Source of the DNA: Ascoidea rubescens DSM 1968
Taxonomy: Eukaryota; Ascomycota; Saccharomycetes; Ascoideales; Ascoideaceae
Direction: 5' to 3'
Length of the DNA: 64,000 nucleotides
NCBI RefSeq assembly: GCF_001661345.1
Contig: NW_017962915.1
Span: forward strand, 248,001 to 312,000
Shown here: in pieces, positions 1 to 11,572 of the stretch
Numbering within the stretch: the first letter of the stretch is position 1
Layout of the letters: every line of letters starts with the position of its first letter
Position numbers and translations under genes: made by a program
Notes under the pieces: model-generated
Databases searched by the model: none
The model's input: only the letters and a program-made list of their open reading frames with translations
Told to the model about the DNA's origin: nothing

Positions 1-1671
1 TTCATTCGGGTCATCATTTGAAAATAAAAGATTTCTATCAGATTGAAGATTATTTGTATCTGAATCATTTCTAGCGGATGAACTTTGCATTGTAGTATGA
101 TGCATGCTGCTCATCCAGCTACTAGATTCTTCTTCATCATTGTTATTTTCTTTCTTTGAATCAGATTTGTTTTTTTCAAATTTATTCAAACGGTCGTCCA
201 AATTTCTTAATTTAGAGGCTGGAGAAGTACTTGTGATAATAGGTTGGTTTTTGGAGTAATTTTTGTTTTGTATTTCCTGGTTAAATATATTCTGCTGATT
301 TAGTTCCTCGTTTATGATTTGTTCTAAATCCATTTCACTGGATGAGTTATTTAACAATATATCATTGGGGCTTATTCTTTTCAATTTTGAGTAACTTGTT
401 TCGGTTTCTAAAATTTCATGAAGATTTTCTTGAATTGTGTTTATATTTTGATTTTGATTTTGATTTTGAGTAGTGTCTCTTTCATCACCATTTATTATAT
501 GGTGATTTTCAGCTACTTTTAATTGTAAAAATTCATCTAGTTTATCTAGTATGATATCTTCTTCATTTAAAAGCACGTCGCCCTTTTCAGGCTCGATATT
601 TACATCGCCTTTCAGATATTTTTGATTATCATTTTGAATATTAAAACCTGGGGTGATTATGTTTATATACCAAAAATTAGGAGTAAGTAAATTCAAAATT
701 GAATAGATATTTTTGATTAATTTATTAATTTTTTTACCAAAAGAGAGATTCAATTGTAGAAGACGATTGTTTAAGGCCAAAACTTTGATTGGTTTTCTTT
801 TAATAGTTGGAATTGAAGAAGTAGCACTACATATGGGCAAAACATAGGAAACTGACCATGAATATTTATGGAGTTTATTTTGGTCTTCATATATTTGAAT
901 TGAATTTTCGTTTAAATAAAATTTTAAATTTTGAGCGTGGAAAAAGGAGTTTTTAGGGATTTTAATGTTTAAAATGGAGGAAAATAAACGAATTGAATTG
1001 ATCTTTGAGTTCAAGATCAAGTCTTTGTTTCTATCATTAATATAGGTTATTGTGCCATTTTTGTTTAGTTTTACAGATTTTAGGATGAATCTGATATTCT
1101 GACAGTATATTAAACTGTAGTTTATGATTAAGTTTTTTAGATTTTCAATTAAGGAAGGGGTCTTCTTTTGAAAGAATTTTTTCCTTACAGGTAGTTTATT
1201 GAATAGATTTTTGACAATGATTGAGGTGCCATTTGAAGCAGCTGTATTCTTGAAAGAGTTTTGAATTGGAAGACCGGATATATCAACTGACCAAGATTGA
1301 GCAGTTGAATCAGAGGATGTTTTGGAAGTTATAGATAGATTCGAGGCTAATTGAGTTATAAAAAAGAGAGCTTCACCTCTAAAGCCTAGAGTGTTTATTG
1401 ACAAATGGATGTCGTTGTAATTTGATATTTTTGAGGTTGTTGAATTGCAGCACATTAGTTGTCTATCAAATTTCGGTACACCTTTGCCATTATCCTTTAC
1501 CGATAGGTAATTTAAACCAGCAGAATTTGAATCGTATTCGATAGTTATGGTTGTTGCAGAGGCATCGATGGAGTTATCTATTAGTTCTTTTATGACAGCT
1601 ACTGGAGAAAAGACAGCAGATGAGGAGGTGATAGTAACAGCAGTTTGAGATGGTATTCTTTTTATTGCCAT
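1..1671 (-). CDS. MLH2: MutL-family mismatch repair protein, MLH2-like (3' part outside window)
   Basis: The ATG is at 1671 and the frame stays open to base 1 (557 codons), so the C-terminal part is missing. The N-terminal GHKL ATPase motifs of MutL proteins are all visible in order: KELIDNSIDA near residue 28, DNGKGV near 63, TLGFRGEAL near 97, then GTSIIVKNLFNKLPVR. These belong to a protein that dimerises with Mlh1 and acts in mismatch correction or meiotic gene conversion. The opening MAIKRIPSQTA and the phrase GFRGEALFFI resemble Mlh2 more than Mlh1 or Pms1, but this rests on memory of the family. From about residue 330 the protein becomes Asn/Ser-rich and probably disordered. The endonuclease motif that would separate Pms1/Mlh3 from Mlh2 lies outside the window. 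Confidence 0.75.
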   Translation of the reverse strand, partial: MAIKRIPSQTAVTITSSSAVFSPVAVIKELIDNSIDASATTITIEYDSNSAGLNYLSVKDNGKGVPKFDRQLMCCNSTTSKISNYNDIHLSINTLGFRGEALFFITQLASNLSITSKTSSDSTAQSWSVDISGLPIQNSFKNTAASNGTSIIVKNLFNKLPVRKKFFQKKTPSLIENLKNLIINYSLIYCQNIRFILKSVKLNKNGTITYINDRNKDLILNSKINSIRLFSSILNIKIPKNSFFHAQNLKFYLNENSIQIYEDQNKLHKYSWSVSYVLPICSATSSIPTIKRKPIKVLALNNRLLQLNLSFGKKINKLIKNIYSILNLLTPNFWYINIITPGFNIQNDNQKYLKGDVNIEPEKGDVLLNEEDIILDKLDEFLQLKVAENHHIINGDERDTTQNQNQNQNINTIQENLHEILETETSYSKLKRISPNDILLNNSSSEMDLEQIINEELNQQNIFNQEIQNKNYSKNQPIITSTSPASKLRNLDDRLNKFEKNKSDSKKENNNDEEESSSWMSSMHHTTMQSSSARNDSDTNNLQSDRNLLFSNDDPNE

Positions 1672-1997
1672 TTGGTGATTTATTAATAGAAAGCAAAATA
1701 AAAGTGATTGAATGTTACTGTGGAGAATAATGTATATCGAATAGTATATATTGAATCATAAGATTACATTATAGTTTATGAATTATAAAATGAAGTGAAA
1801 TGGAAAGGAATAAAATTTTAGAAGAGCAAGAAAAAGTAGAGCGGTGAGTTTCGGCGGTAAAACAACAACAAAAAAAATATAAAAAAATATAAAAAAATGG
1901 AGGTAGTTAATTGAAAATACAGAAGGAGTTTCGAAAAACGTATGAATTGAAGAAATGGAAGGAATATTTGAATAAAAAAAAAGGAAAATCAAATAAA
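1672..1997. other. Intergenic, MLH2-like promoter side
   Basis: This gap of 326 bases separates the CNL1 stop from the start of the MLH2-like gene, both on the minus strand. It is A/T-rich with several A runs near 1860-1900. I see no reading frame of substance, no RNA gene and no clear TATA box. Confidence 0.6.
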
Positions 1998-2546
1998 TCA
2001 AGACAAACTCTTGATGAATTGTTCTAGATTAAGGATCCTTTGTTTAAAATCTTTAACAATCATGTCAATTTGCTGGACCTTTAAAAAATCATTTAGTAAT
2101 TCATCTAACTGGTCATTTAAATCTTTGAATTTAACAACCTCAGACTGGATTTCATCTTCGATAAATACTTCAACATTGTATCTTTTATTTGAAACACTTA
2201 GCTCGGTTTCCTCAGCCAAAGACTTGATTCTGTCGTTGATTTTGTAGATAAGATAGTCGAAGTTCAAGGCCAACTGTTTGACGTTCAAGGGGTCGTCATC
2301 AACAGAGATGGTGTCAGTATTAGCGTTGGCTGAAGTTTGATCATCTGCGATGCGACTGTTCTGATCGGTGGCTGTTTCGGTATGGTCTTCAGGATTGGAA
2401 GTGGCAGAAGAGTCGCCATTATCGGGATGAGCGTTGGAAGACTGTGGATTGAGTGTGTGGGAAGAGGTGAGCGTTAGCTGGGACAAAGAGCAGGTGGCGG
2501 TGGAAACACCGGAGAGAGAGGCCACGTCGTTGTCGGGATCGTCCAT
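1998..2546 (-). CDS. CNL1: BLOC-1 complex subunit CNL1 (cappuccino-like)
   Basis: A 182-residue protein. I chose the ATG at 2546 (MDDPDNDVASL); the open frame extends upstream only through non-ATG codons. The first 90 residues are Ser/Thr/Asn/Asp-rich and low complexity. The C-terminal half carries the family signature: DDPLNVKQLALNFDYLIYK closely matches the S. cerevisiae Cnl1 segment DDPLGIDKLTVDYDYLLYK as I remember it. A predicted coiled coil runs to the C-terminus (DLNDQLDELLNDFLK, then FKQRILNLEQFIKSL). Cnl1 is part of the yeast BLOC-1 complex on endosomes, which helps control the Rab5-type GTPase cycle. The protein is longer than the 122-residue S. cerevisiae one because of the N-terminal extension, which sits in GC-richer DNA than the rest of the gene. 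Confidence 0.85.
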   Translation of the reverse strand: MDDPDNDVASLSGVSTATCSLSQLTLTSSHTLNPQSSNAHPDNGDSSATSNPEDHTETATDQNSRIADDQTSANANTDTISVDDDPLNVKQLALNFDYLIYKINDRIKSLAEETELSVSNKRYNVEVFIEDEIQSEVVKFKDLNDQLDELLNDFLKVQQIDMIVKDFKQRILNLEQFIKSLS

Positions 2547-3112
2547 TGCTGCGTGTGCTGCTTGGTTTGGATGATGTGGAGAGGAACGCGAGCTTGAAAA
2601 GGCACAGAAGCGGAAGTGCCAGTGCTGTGGAACGATTGGCACGAGACCAGAAAGCTGCACATCTTCAACGGCGTCTTCTCAGCACCTCCTTCAGCTGTGC
2701 GATAAGAAGGGAACCAATGGTTAGTGTGAAAGAGCATATATGAAATGATTGTATAGGAAAATGTTTCATAAAATGTAGAAGGGACTATAGAACTAAAAGA
2801 AATTTAAAACAAAATGTTATGGGTCTTCCTTTTTGTGAGATGTGAAAACAGAAAAACATTTGATGATGAATATAGAGGAACGCACTAAATATTAGAAACA
2901 AGCATATGAAGAGGAGTGATAGAAATATTGATCAAAAAAATAACTGAAAAAAAATAGGAAAAATTGGAAAAAAATAACAAACATCATAGAAAACAGGCAA
3001 CAGAGAAACATAACTTGACTTAACAGTAAATAAAAACAAAAACAAAAAGAAAAACAAAACCAAAAAAATAAAATGAAAAAATAGAATGAGAAAAAAAAAT
3101 GAGCAGATTATC
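2547..3112. other. Intergenic between CNL1 and the velvet gene
   Basis: Promoter side of CNL1 and 3' side of the velvet gene (both minus). The first 150 bases are GC-rich compared with the surroundings; the rest is strongly A-rich (about 2930-3100). Short frames here are shadows. No RNA gene or clear TATA seen. Confidence 0.55.
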
Positions 3113-4302
3113 TTATGAAATCACTTGTAGCGTGTTGTTTGAGACTTTTCTCTTTTTGAGAGGTTTTTTGAAATTGTTGTCATCAAAATTGAGAAACTCA
3201 TCCTCAAAATCATCTCTGTTTTTTCTTTTCTTTTCAGAATTACGAATTGGTATCTTTATGCCTTGGTTGGCAAAACATTTGCTTAGTTCTGTGCTCTTAC
3301 CGACTCCAGGAAACTGTTTGGGGATGTATACTTTGAATCTGTCAGATAGAATTTCACACAATGAAGTACATGAAGCACTTTGAGAGTTTGGATTTAACAA
3401 AGCATCTAGAGGATTAACTTTGAACAATGAGAATTTTAATTTAAATTCGCCTTCCACTCGAACCGAAATCTCTGGAAAGACAAACCATAAGCCATATTCG
3501 CCATTTAAGTCTTTAACTTTGCTTGGGTTCTTGACGACTTCTCCATTGAGATTCCGAACTGGACCATGGATAAACGAATCGTTGATATTTCCTGACTGCT
3601 TAGCCAATTCCAGATCAAAGATCAAAGTTTTGGTTTGGCTGTGGTTGGAAGTGTTGGGAGTATGAGGAGTGTTGGGGGTGGTGGGGGTGTTTGGCGTATA
3701 GCCAGAATTGTAACCGGGAGTGCTAATAGGTGTGGTGTCGAAATCACTGTCTCTATCTCTATCATTATTAACAGTTAGATGGTTGTTTGAGGTGGTGTTA
3801 TTGGGTGTGTTGATGATGATATTGTTATTCATGTCAATATTTTTAGGGTTTGAATAAGTGTGATTATTTATGTTATTGATGGAAGTATCATTTTTGACAA
3901 TCTTTTTGAATTTTTTCTTGTTACTGTTTGCGATTTTTAGTTTCTTGGTTAGAATCTTTTTGTCAGGGATTGAATTTATAATACTTAGGTCAATGTTTCT
4001 TTCAGGATCCCATAATTGGGCTATCAACATGTAGTACTGAGAATCAGCGAGATCATCAGCAAGAAGTTGTTTTCCAGTGAATTTATCTCTCATACACAAT
4101 TTTATACAGGGAGGAGGAGAAATGTTTCTTCTGTCTTTATCACCAAGACCACACATTCTAGCCTTTTCTGGTTGTTGTGCAACAATCAATTCGTAGTCAA
4201 CTGATGTGAGTAGTTGGGTGCTGTTAGTATTTGTTAGACAGTCGACGTGAACTAAATATATTATATTCATCAGCGATTATACATACTATTGTCGTAGCTC
4301 AT
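3113..4302 (-). CDS. velB: Velvet-domain transcription regulator, VelB type, one intron
   Basis: Spliced model: exon 1 4287-4302 (16 nt: ATG AGC TAC GAC AAT A), intron 4201-4286 with GTATGT, a perfect TACTAAC (4223-4229) and CAG, exon 2 3113-4200. It gives 367 residues starting MSYDNIDYELIVAQQPEKA. An in-frame ATG at 4270 lies inside the intron. The velvet domain is in two parts. The N-terminal part has QQPEKARMCGLGDKDRRNI and SPPPCIKL. The C-terminal part has LWFVFPEISVRVEGEFKLKF and STELSKCFANQGIKIPIR (about residues 308-325), nearly identical to the Aspergillus VelB ending. They are separated by roughly 110 Asn/Thr/Pro-rich residues, as in VelB. A nuclear localisation signal, KKPLKKRKV, lies at about 350-358. 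In filamentous fungi VelB pairs with VeA or VosA to control sexual development, sporulation and secondary metabolism. No velvet partner is encoded in this window. Confidence 0.9.
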
Positions 4303-7300
4303 TGTTAATGTCAGCTAAATTGAATGAGTAAAAAAAAACGGGGATTGGGTAGAGGAAAATCAGAAATCAGTATAGGTTAGGGATGTAGCTCCTTTAGAAG
4401 TTAGAAAAGTTAGCCAATGAGTAAACGTTAAATAGCAGAATAATAATAAAGGAATATATATATCGAGATAATAGAAATCAGAATATATTCATATAATAGG
4501 GTAAAATTAAAGAATTGATGATTTGATTAGGAATGAGGAATGATTTATTTATTGCGGTATTTCTATATTAAAAATGAGATTAAAATGAGATTAAAGTGAA
4601 GTGAAATGAAGTGGATTAAATGGATTAAATGGATTGAATGACTTGAACAAAACAAATGGATAAATTGAGTAGTTTATTAATTTATTAATTAATTAATCAA
4701 GATCTTAATTGAAAATGAAATGAAAATTAAAATAAAAAAGAGACATCTTAAGAGAATATCAGGAATTTGAAATAAATTTATATTAACAATCCTGAATAAA
4801 CAGAAAAATTCAGAAATTGAGTAAAGAGACAGAAAGAAGAGAAAGAAAGAAAGTTTACTAAAATGGAGAAATTCAAAAAATCCAAAGAAATCCAAAAATT
4901 CATTAGCTATTTTAAATATTCCAAATATTTAAAATATTTAAGATTAAACAACATGAACAGTAAAAGAAATTTATAATTTTTGTAAAAGCATAAAAGTGTA
5001 AAAGTGCAAAAATGCAAAGGTTATAAAACCCAGTTTGGAGATCCAAAAATTAAAACACTGAACTTCAAATAGTATCAAATCCAAGCAGAGCCTTTTAGTG
5101 GTTGGCTATAAGCTACCTGTGGTTGAAAAGAGCTAACATGGCTTGAAAAGAACTTTGAATTTCAAAGATAATAGAAATCCAAAATCAAAATACCAACTTA
5201 ATAAGATCACAATAATAAACTTAATAATAGAAATATTATTAAGATTGTTGCTATTGTCTAATTATGTATCTGTATTGTCTTCACCCTATTTAATTACCAA
5301 TTATGAAGAATCTTGACTTTGTATACTATTGTTTACATGAACCCAAAGATTTGGAAGTGGTGAACGAAAAAGAACAGTGCAAGATTGTTATTAGTTTTAG
5401 TGTTAATTTTAAATTTTGTTAAATTTTTTTCTTTTATTTTCCTTTTGATCAACAAGTTCTAGTTTATTGTCACCAGAACTATCCCCAAGATTATCATTGA
5501 AACAATGCGAAAGGCATGAATAAAACTTGACATGCTCTCCTGGCATAGTTCAAGCCTTTTCTAGGCTAGTCCAGAAGGCTTTTAAAGGCTATCAACAGAA
5601 CTGATAATGCGCAAGGCCTAAGGCTATCGGAGCCAGAAGCTGAGGCAGTTGCAACGCTGCAGCTGCAGCTGCAGCCTGTGAAGATAGTCGTGCTGCTGAC
5701 CCGCTCATCGGCCCCTTCAGCTTGCCTCAGCCTTGTAGGCTTACTCAGCGGTGCAAGCTCTGTGAGCTGTTCAAGCTTTCTCCAAGTTAGAGACTCCGCA
5801 GCACACAGCGCAGATCCGTCGTGATCCGTCGCCAGCGCGGTGAGTAGACAGATCCCGCGCTGGATTCCGACTCAGCGCTGCGGGCCGCTTGGAATTTGGT
5901 AACCAACAAACTCAGACTGCAGCGCTTCCACTTCGTATAACTGACTTCACCTTGTTAATTCACCACCAGACTCTCGGGTTTGCACACTGAGTGAGCTCAT
6001 GCACACTACTTTTGCTTGCCCATCCACCTCCAACCACACGAAACGACTTCAAATAACTCTAAATAATCCAAAATTGTCAGCAATCGAGTTGGCAAACTCC
6101 TGAATCTGCCGTTTTTTTATCAGCAGAATTATCAATAAAACTATCAATGTCCATTGATAAATAGATTTGCGTCCAGTGGTACTAATTAAGTTGCAAATTC
6201 TGCTTAGTTCTAGACCACACATCTTGGTTTGTTCAAGTCAAAGTAATGTATGAAGAATTAAATATAGTCCAAAGGATGCAAGGAAATAAAAACTTTAGAC
6301 TATCTCAAAAACCTTTTTTAGGAAAATAGGATAGGATTGGGATACCAATGTTATAAATGTTTTAAGTATTTTTAATATTTTTCAATGTTTTCACTGTTTT
6401 TATTTCTGCACGGTTTTAGGAAACGGCAGCAACAAATTAAAATATTTGAAAACGGATTGCAATAACACCATGATTGTATGTTGCTTCACCACTCTCACCA
6501 AATTCATCTATTACTTTGCCCTTTTAGAGTCGCGATTCTATTTTTGTGGTTTAAAATTCACACCCAGATTTTCAAATATTCTGTTGCCCAATCTTTTTTT
6601 CTCCTCGATTTTCACATTAATAGCTGTTGCGTATTTTCGCAATACTCAAAAATCAGGGAGATAACTCAGAGACAATATCAGAGACAAATTTAAAAATCAG
6701 CCAGGCTAAGCTGAGCCAATCTTCTTTTCCCAATCATCTTTATAACCACCTCCCACAATTCGTTTATCCCTATTCACGATCCTGATTCTTCCTCCTGCTT
6801 TCTAGAACGTTAAATTCCTGCTCGTTCTTTCAATTTCCACCCTTCAAGATTCACTCTTATGACAATCACATGAGATTTACGAACTGATAGCATGAATAGC
6901 AGCAATCCAAATAATATTTGCAATAATTATTTTGTTCAACAAATTGTCCTAGAACACACCGAAAACCATGATTCAAAACGACCATTTTGGGGTGCTCTTC
7001 CATCAGTTTTGTCAAACCCAAAAGCAACTTTTCTGGCTTATTTCTTTTGCTTGACGATATTATACCATATTATATTCCACCATTATATTGTAACTGACTA
7101 CATCAGCTTGTCCCACGTTATGTCAGTCTTAGTGTTTTCACTGCTCAACTATCACTTACTTCATTTGCTGCATTTGGTCCATTTTTTTCATTTAAATCAC
7201 CTTTTCTTCGAATCACTGCTAATGATAATCATTATCACCATTTCGGTTTTTTCAAACTAAACTAAATTTGCACAAAATACACTATAAACTGCGCTTTCAA

Positions 7301-8956
7301 TTACAAATTTTCAACTGTAATTTTAACTACTAAGTTCCTAACAAGAGTCAACTTAAAGTGCAATAACTTGCAAATAGTCTTTTTTTTCTTCCAGTTCAAT
7401 TGTATTTCCAACTTCTCTCAACAGCTCAGCTTAGACATAACTGATTAACCAGTACTTCGCCTAAGGTTCTGGGTTTTTTTTCTATTTTAAAGCTTGTTGG
7501 AAAAATATCGCCCACAACTTTAGAAAGCTGCAATGCATTACACTATCAGTTCAAGAATGCACTCACAATAAAAAAGAAAGGGCTGAAACAATCTTTCTTT
7601 TTGCTATCTTACAAATTTGAAAATTCTTCACCAACCTCTTCCCACTGTCAAAAGGAAACCTTTGAAGTTTGCCCACTGGTCGATTCCATTTTCACTGATA
7701 AATTGTCTTTTATCATGGCTATCTGCTCCAATTGTTGATAATCACATAATCACTGTGTTATTAAATAATTTCATCATTATATTATCAAACCATAGTTTAA
7801 GATCAGTCATTCACAGCAAATAATTGCATTATTATTTTAAACTATGGGTATGCCAATTCTACGATTTTCATCGTCGCCAAAACAAATACATCTCCATATT
7901 TATTCTTATTCAATCACTTTACGTACTAATCGGTTATCACCGATTACCAACAATAACCTGTCTCGCTCTCCCAATCCACCCATTTCAATGTGGTTTCCTA
8001 CTAGTTCTAAACACAATCTCCAGTGTTCTCCTAAAAATAATCTAAAATCATATTTATTATTTTCCCCTTTATCTTCTCGTCTCTTTTTTCAGCTCTCTTA
8101 AGGATTCCCTCAATAGAAAAAAAACAGATTCCAGAAAATAATTACATGCTTATAGACCACAGAACGAGGGTTTGCTTATGTAATGTAATAATTCACGGGG
8201 ATGGGGTTTCACATATCATAAAAGATAATGAAATAAATAATGAATTGAATTGAATTGAATTGAATTAAATTGAATTAATTTTGTTAAGTATTTTCAAAAT
8301 TAAATCATCACTGCTTATCTTATCCCACAACTAAAAAACTAAGTCAGATTGTAATTACATCAACACCCAACAAAACAATAAAATCAAAAAGAAAACATAA
8401 TCTAATTCAATGTGCCTAACCACCGTAAATCTATTCAACAAATTTGATATTCATCGCATTAATTATGAAAAATCAATTAAATCGCAACTCTTTATAATAA
8501 TATCAAATTCATATCAAAATACCGCCAATTTTTGTAATTCTGCCACCATAAACTCCATTATCTATTGAATTATCGCTTACTTTTAAACAATTCATTTAAA
8601 ACAATAGGCGGCAAACAAATTAAAATTTAAACTTGTTTGCTCTTTGCTGTTTACAATTTCCTTTCTCAATCTTCAGCTTCGTTTTGTTTTGTTTTGTTTT
8701 GTTTTATTTTTTTTTTTTTATTTTATTTGTTTTTCTTCTGCCTTAAAACGTCAAAACTCATAGAAATGATTTAAAAAATCAACTTCAAATTAATCTAATC
8801 AAATCAAATTTATTTAAAATAATAAGAATCATAAATTACTAATATTATAATATTATTGAGTATTAATGCATTAGCTGCCCTCATTCAACTTCATCAAATT
8901 CCCGATTGAAATTAATAAACAATAGCATAGTCCTAAACAATAATCCCCAAATAATA
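4303..8956. other. Long gene-free region between velvet gene and BUB2
   Basis: About 4.65 kb between divergent genes, far longer than most gaps in this window. It holds a GC-rich island at about 5570-5960 containing a CTGCAG/CAGCTG run near 5660; the remainder is AT-rich. Several frames of 60-122 codons exist (for example 6892-7260 and 7844-8101), but none resembles a protein family or has splice context I trust. No tRNA, rRNA or transposon signature was found. It may hold long regulatory sequence or noncoding transcripts for the velvet gene. That is inference from its size and position. Confidence 0.5.
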
Positions 8957-9985
8957 ATGGATACTGCAATAAATAATCGTTCACCACCTAAAAAAAGCAG
9001 AAAAAAGGATACCATAGAACAGTTTCTAACTGCAAATCAAATCATACTTAAAACTGGTTTATCTCAGCTAAGATATATGATCTTGGTCGATGGTTTGAAG
9101 ACTCCTCAAGGATACGATAGCTGTCCCTACAGAGTATACGTTTGGTCAATCTTATTAAGAGTAAATTCAAATAATTCCACAAAAGTTTATCTCAACTTGG
9201 TATCAAAGGGTCCTCCATTATCTTATTCAAAAATTAAAAACGACACTTTTAGAACTTTAACAAAAGATCTAGTCTTTTTAAGCAAAGTATCGGAGCAAAG
9301 TATTACAAGAGTTTTATCAGCTTTTGCATGGTACCAAGAAGACTCTACAATTAATAATAATAACAATAATAACAACAATAATATCAATAATATCAATAAT
9401 ATCAGAATTTCACCTTATGTTCAAGGAATGAACATTTTAGTCGCTCCATTTTTATACATTTCTAAAAGTGAACCAGAGGCTTTTTCATTATTTCATTCCT
9501 TATTAACAAATTACTGTCCATTATATGTTACATCAACGATTGAAGGAGTTCATACAGGCTCAATGTTAGTTGACATAATATTGAAAAAAATAGATCCCAA
9601 ACTACACAGTTATTTAAATTTGAAACTATTGAAAACAGAAATTTATGCATTTCCATCGGTTTTAACACTATGTGCTTGTACTCCTCCTTTAAATGAAGTT
9701 CTAATATTATGGGATTTTTTATTTTCTTATGGAATTCATATGAATATCTTATTCATTGTCGCTCAATTGATACTAATTCGAAATGATATATTACAAAGTA
9801 GTTCTCCCATGAAATTATTAAGAAATTTTCCCAATTTGAAAAGTAAACAAATTATTAAATTGTCAATTAGTTTTATAACAAAACTATCCGATGAAATGTA
9901 CCAACTTTTAGTTAAACATCCTTATGATTCTTCCGTGAAATTTAGAGTGCAATCTTTATTGAAAAAACAGGCTCTGAATAATTAA
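8957..9985 (+). CDS. BUB2: Mitotic checkpoint GAP subunit Bub2 (TBC domain)
   Basis: A 342-residue TBC-domain protein. I start at ATG 8957 (MDTAINNRSPPKKS); the frame upstream of it has only non-ATG codons. The TBC signature residues are present: IxxDxxR as I93-D96-R99 (IKNDTFR) and YxQ as Y154-Q156 (YVQGMNILVAPFLY). The segments LKTGLSQLRYMILVDGL, FPSVLTLCACTPPLNEV and LWDFLFSYGIHMNILF match yeast Bub2 strongly. Bub2 with Bfa1 is the GTPase-activating complex for Tem1 at spindle poles and delays mitotic exit until the spindle is positioned. An unusual feature is a run of about nine Asn plus further Asn/Ile residues (133-149) just before the conserved YVQGMN motif. It is probably a surface loop expansion. 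Confidence 0.93.
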   Translation: MDTAINNRSPPKKSRKKDTIEQFLTANQIILKTGLSQLRYMILVDGLKTPQGYDSCPYRVYVWSILLRVNSNNSTKVYLNLVSKGPPLSYSKIKNDTFRTLTKDLVFLSKVSEQSITRVLSAFAWYQEDSTINNNNNNNNNNINNINNIRISPYVQGMNILVAPFLYISKSEPEAFSLFHSLLTNYCPLYVTSTIEGVHTGSMLVDIILKKIDPKLHSYLNLKLLKTEIYAFPSVLTLCACTPPLNEVLILWDFLFSYGIHMNILFIVAQLILIRNDILQSSSPMKLLRNFPNLKSKQIIKLSISFITKLSDEMYQLLVKHPYDSSVKFRVQSLLKKQALNN

Positions 9986-11572
9986 TTGTTTTTTTCTTAA
10001 TCTACATAATATATCATCACCATTTCAAAAAGTCATTTCATTTGTTAGATTTTAATAAAAATTATTGCATTCTGTTTCAGCATCACTTTTTTGTAGAGTT
10101 TATTTTTTTATCCTTCAAATATCAGATATCAAATATCAAATCCAAATTTTGTTTTTATAATTTTGATGAATTAATTAAGTTTGCTTTGTCTATTATATTA
10201 TTGTATTATTATATTTATCAAAAACAAAAAAATTTAAATTTTTAAAAACAAAGACTTATTTTTCCAAAAGTTTATTACATGAAGCTTAGCTCTCGTCATA
10301 CTCCAATTCTTTCGAATAACTATCTAAATTTTTATGAATTCAACATTTCAACTTTTTTCAACTTTTTTCGACTTCTCAGTTATGCATTTTTTTCATTTAC
10401 ACAATCTGCTTATAGTGAACAAAAATTATAATTTATTAACATCTCTCAATGGAAAACCACAGAAACAATTATTGCACATCTCCTTTGTGATCTTGTTGCC
10501 TCTTATTTTTTTATTAAGGTACAATTCTAATGTTGAAATTCAGAATCTAGATTTGAAATAAATCTTTCTATTGTTTTTATTTGAAACCATTAGAATAATT
10601 TTGATTAGTACACAATTAGGAAAGACCCATTGAAAAACAATAAGATTATGATGAAATAACGATTTTTTACAATTTCTTTGAAGTTGCTGTCACATTCTGT
10701 CCTTCAAGTTTATAGAAAAAAGCTAATTTTTAGGCGATAGGATTTATTTGTCATTTTTTTGTGGGTTTTGTTCTTTCTTCCTTGATTATTTACTTGAATA
10801 GAGGCAATAAATTCTTTGAAAAGCAGAACAAAGTGAAACAGGACAAGGTGATTCAATTTTGTAAACAACACTCATTTAAATTTTTTAAAATTGCTTTTAC
10901 ATTTGACACAAACATCGCCTCTAATTAGTTGGGGAATGTTTAAGCTTAAAAAAACAAAAGAGTTTGTTATTAAACTTGCAGATTTCGTTAAAAATCGATT
11001 GAGCTTGTCATTTTTCTCAAGCTGACCTTCAAATTTGGCTGGCAAGTTGCTGAGCTTGATTTGGCTCTTTATATTCAATAAAGAACAAAGTTTTGGGAAT
11101 TGCTGAATGCACAGTTTTTGCAAAAAAATATCAAAAGGTGTTGTTATTTCCAACTCCACCTCCAACTTCTTCAAAAACCCCACCCAAAAACAATAAAAAA
11201 CAGTTCGCGCTCATATGCATACAAACGCGCCTTTGGCAATTATAACGCATCTTTATTGTTGAGTTCAGACCTTAATACATAAAAGTCTTGAATGGCTAAA
11301 CCCCCAAATTAGGGTCTGTTTTTAAGAAATCGTGCTCAGTGGTTAAATGGGGTTTGGTGATGGTGCCGAGAGGACAAAAAGGGGGCGGTCGCAAATTTTT
11401 TTTCTTCCACTTTTCACAGCAAGATAACATTTATAGCCAAAGTTGGGATTTCTCACTGGAATCATTATCTACATCAAGAGTTGGTTAATCTCTTTATCGT
11501 TTTACTCATTTTACCACACATACTCAACGCATTAGACACACATCAGATCATCATTATATATCAGATATTGCA
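9986..11572. other. Intergenic, BUB2 to CKB2
   Basis: About 1.6 kb of AT-rich DNA between two plus-strand genes. The minus-strand open frame 10872-11183 (103 codons) has no ATG start and no recognisable family. The stretch just before CKB2 (about 11340-11400) is richer in G. No RNA gene, repeat or clear promoter element identified. Confidence 0.5.

Noticed and set aside
7844-8101. 85-codon ATG frame upstream of BUB2
   Set aside because: Ser/Pro/Asn-rich and somewhat protein-like, but it overlaps another open frame and has no recognisable domain or promoter.
10872-11183. 103-codon minus-strand frame between BUB2 and CKB2
   Set aside because: No ATG, no splice context found, no family similarity; kept only as part of the intergenic description.
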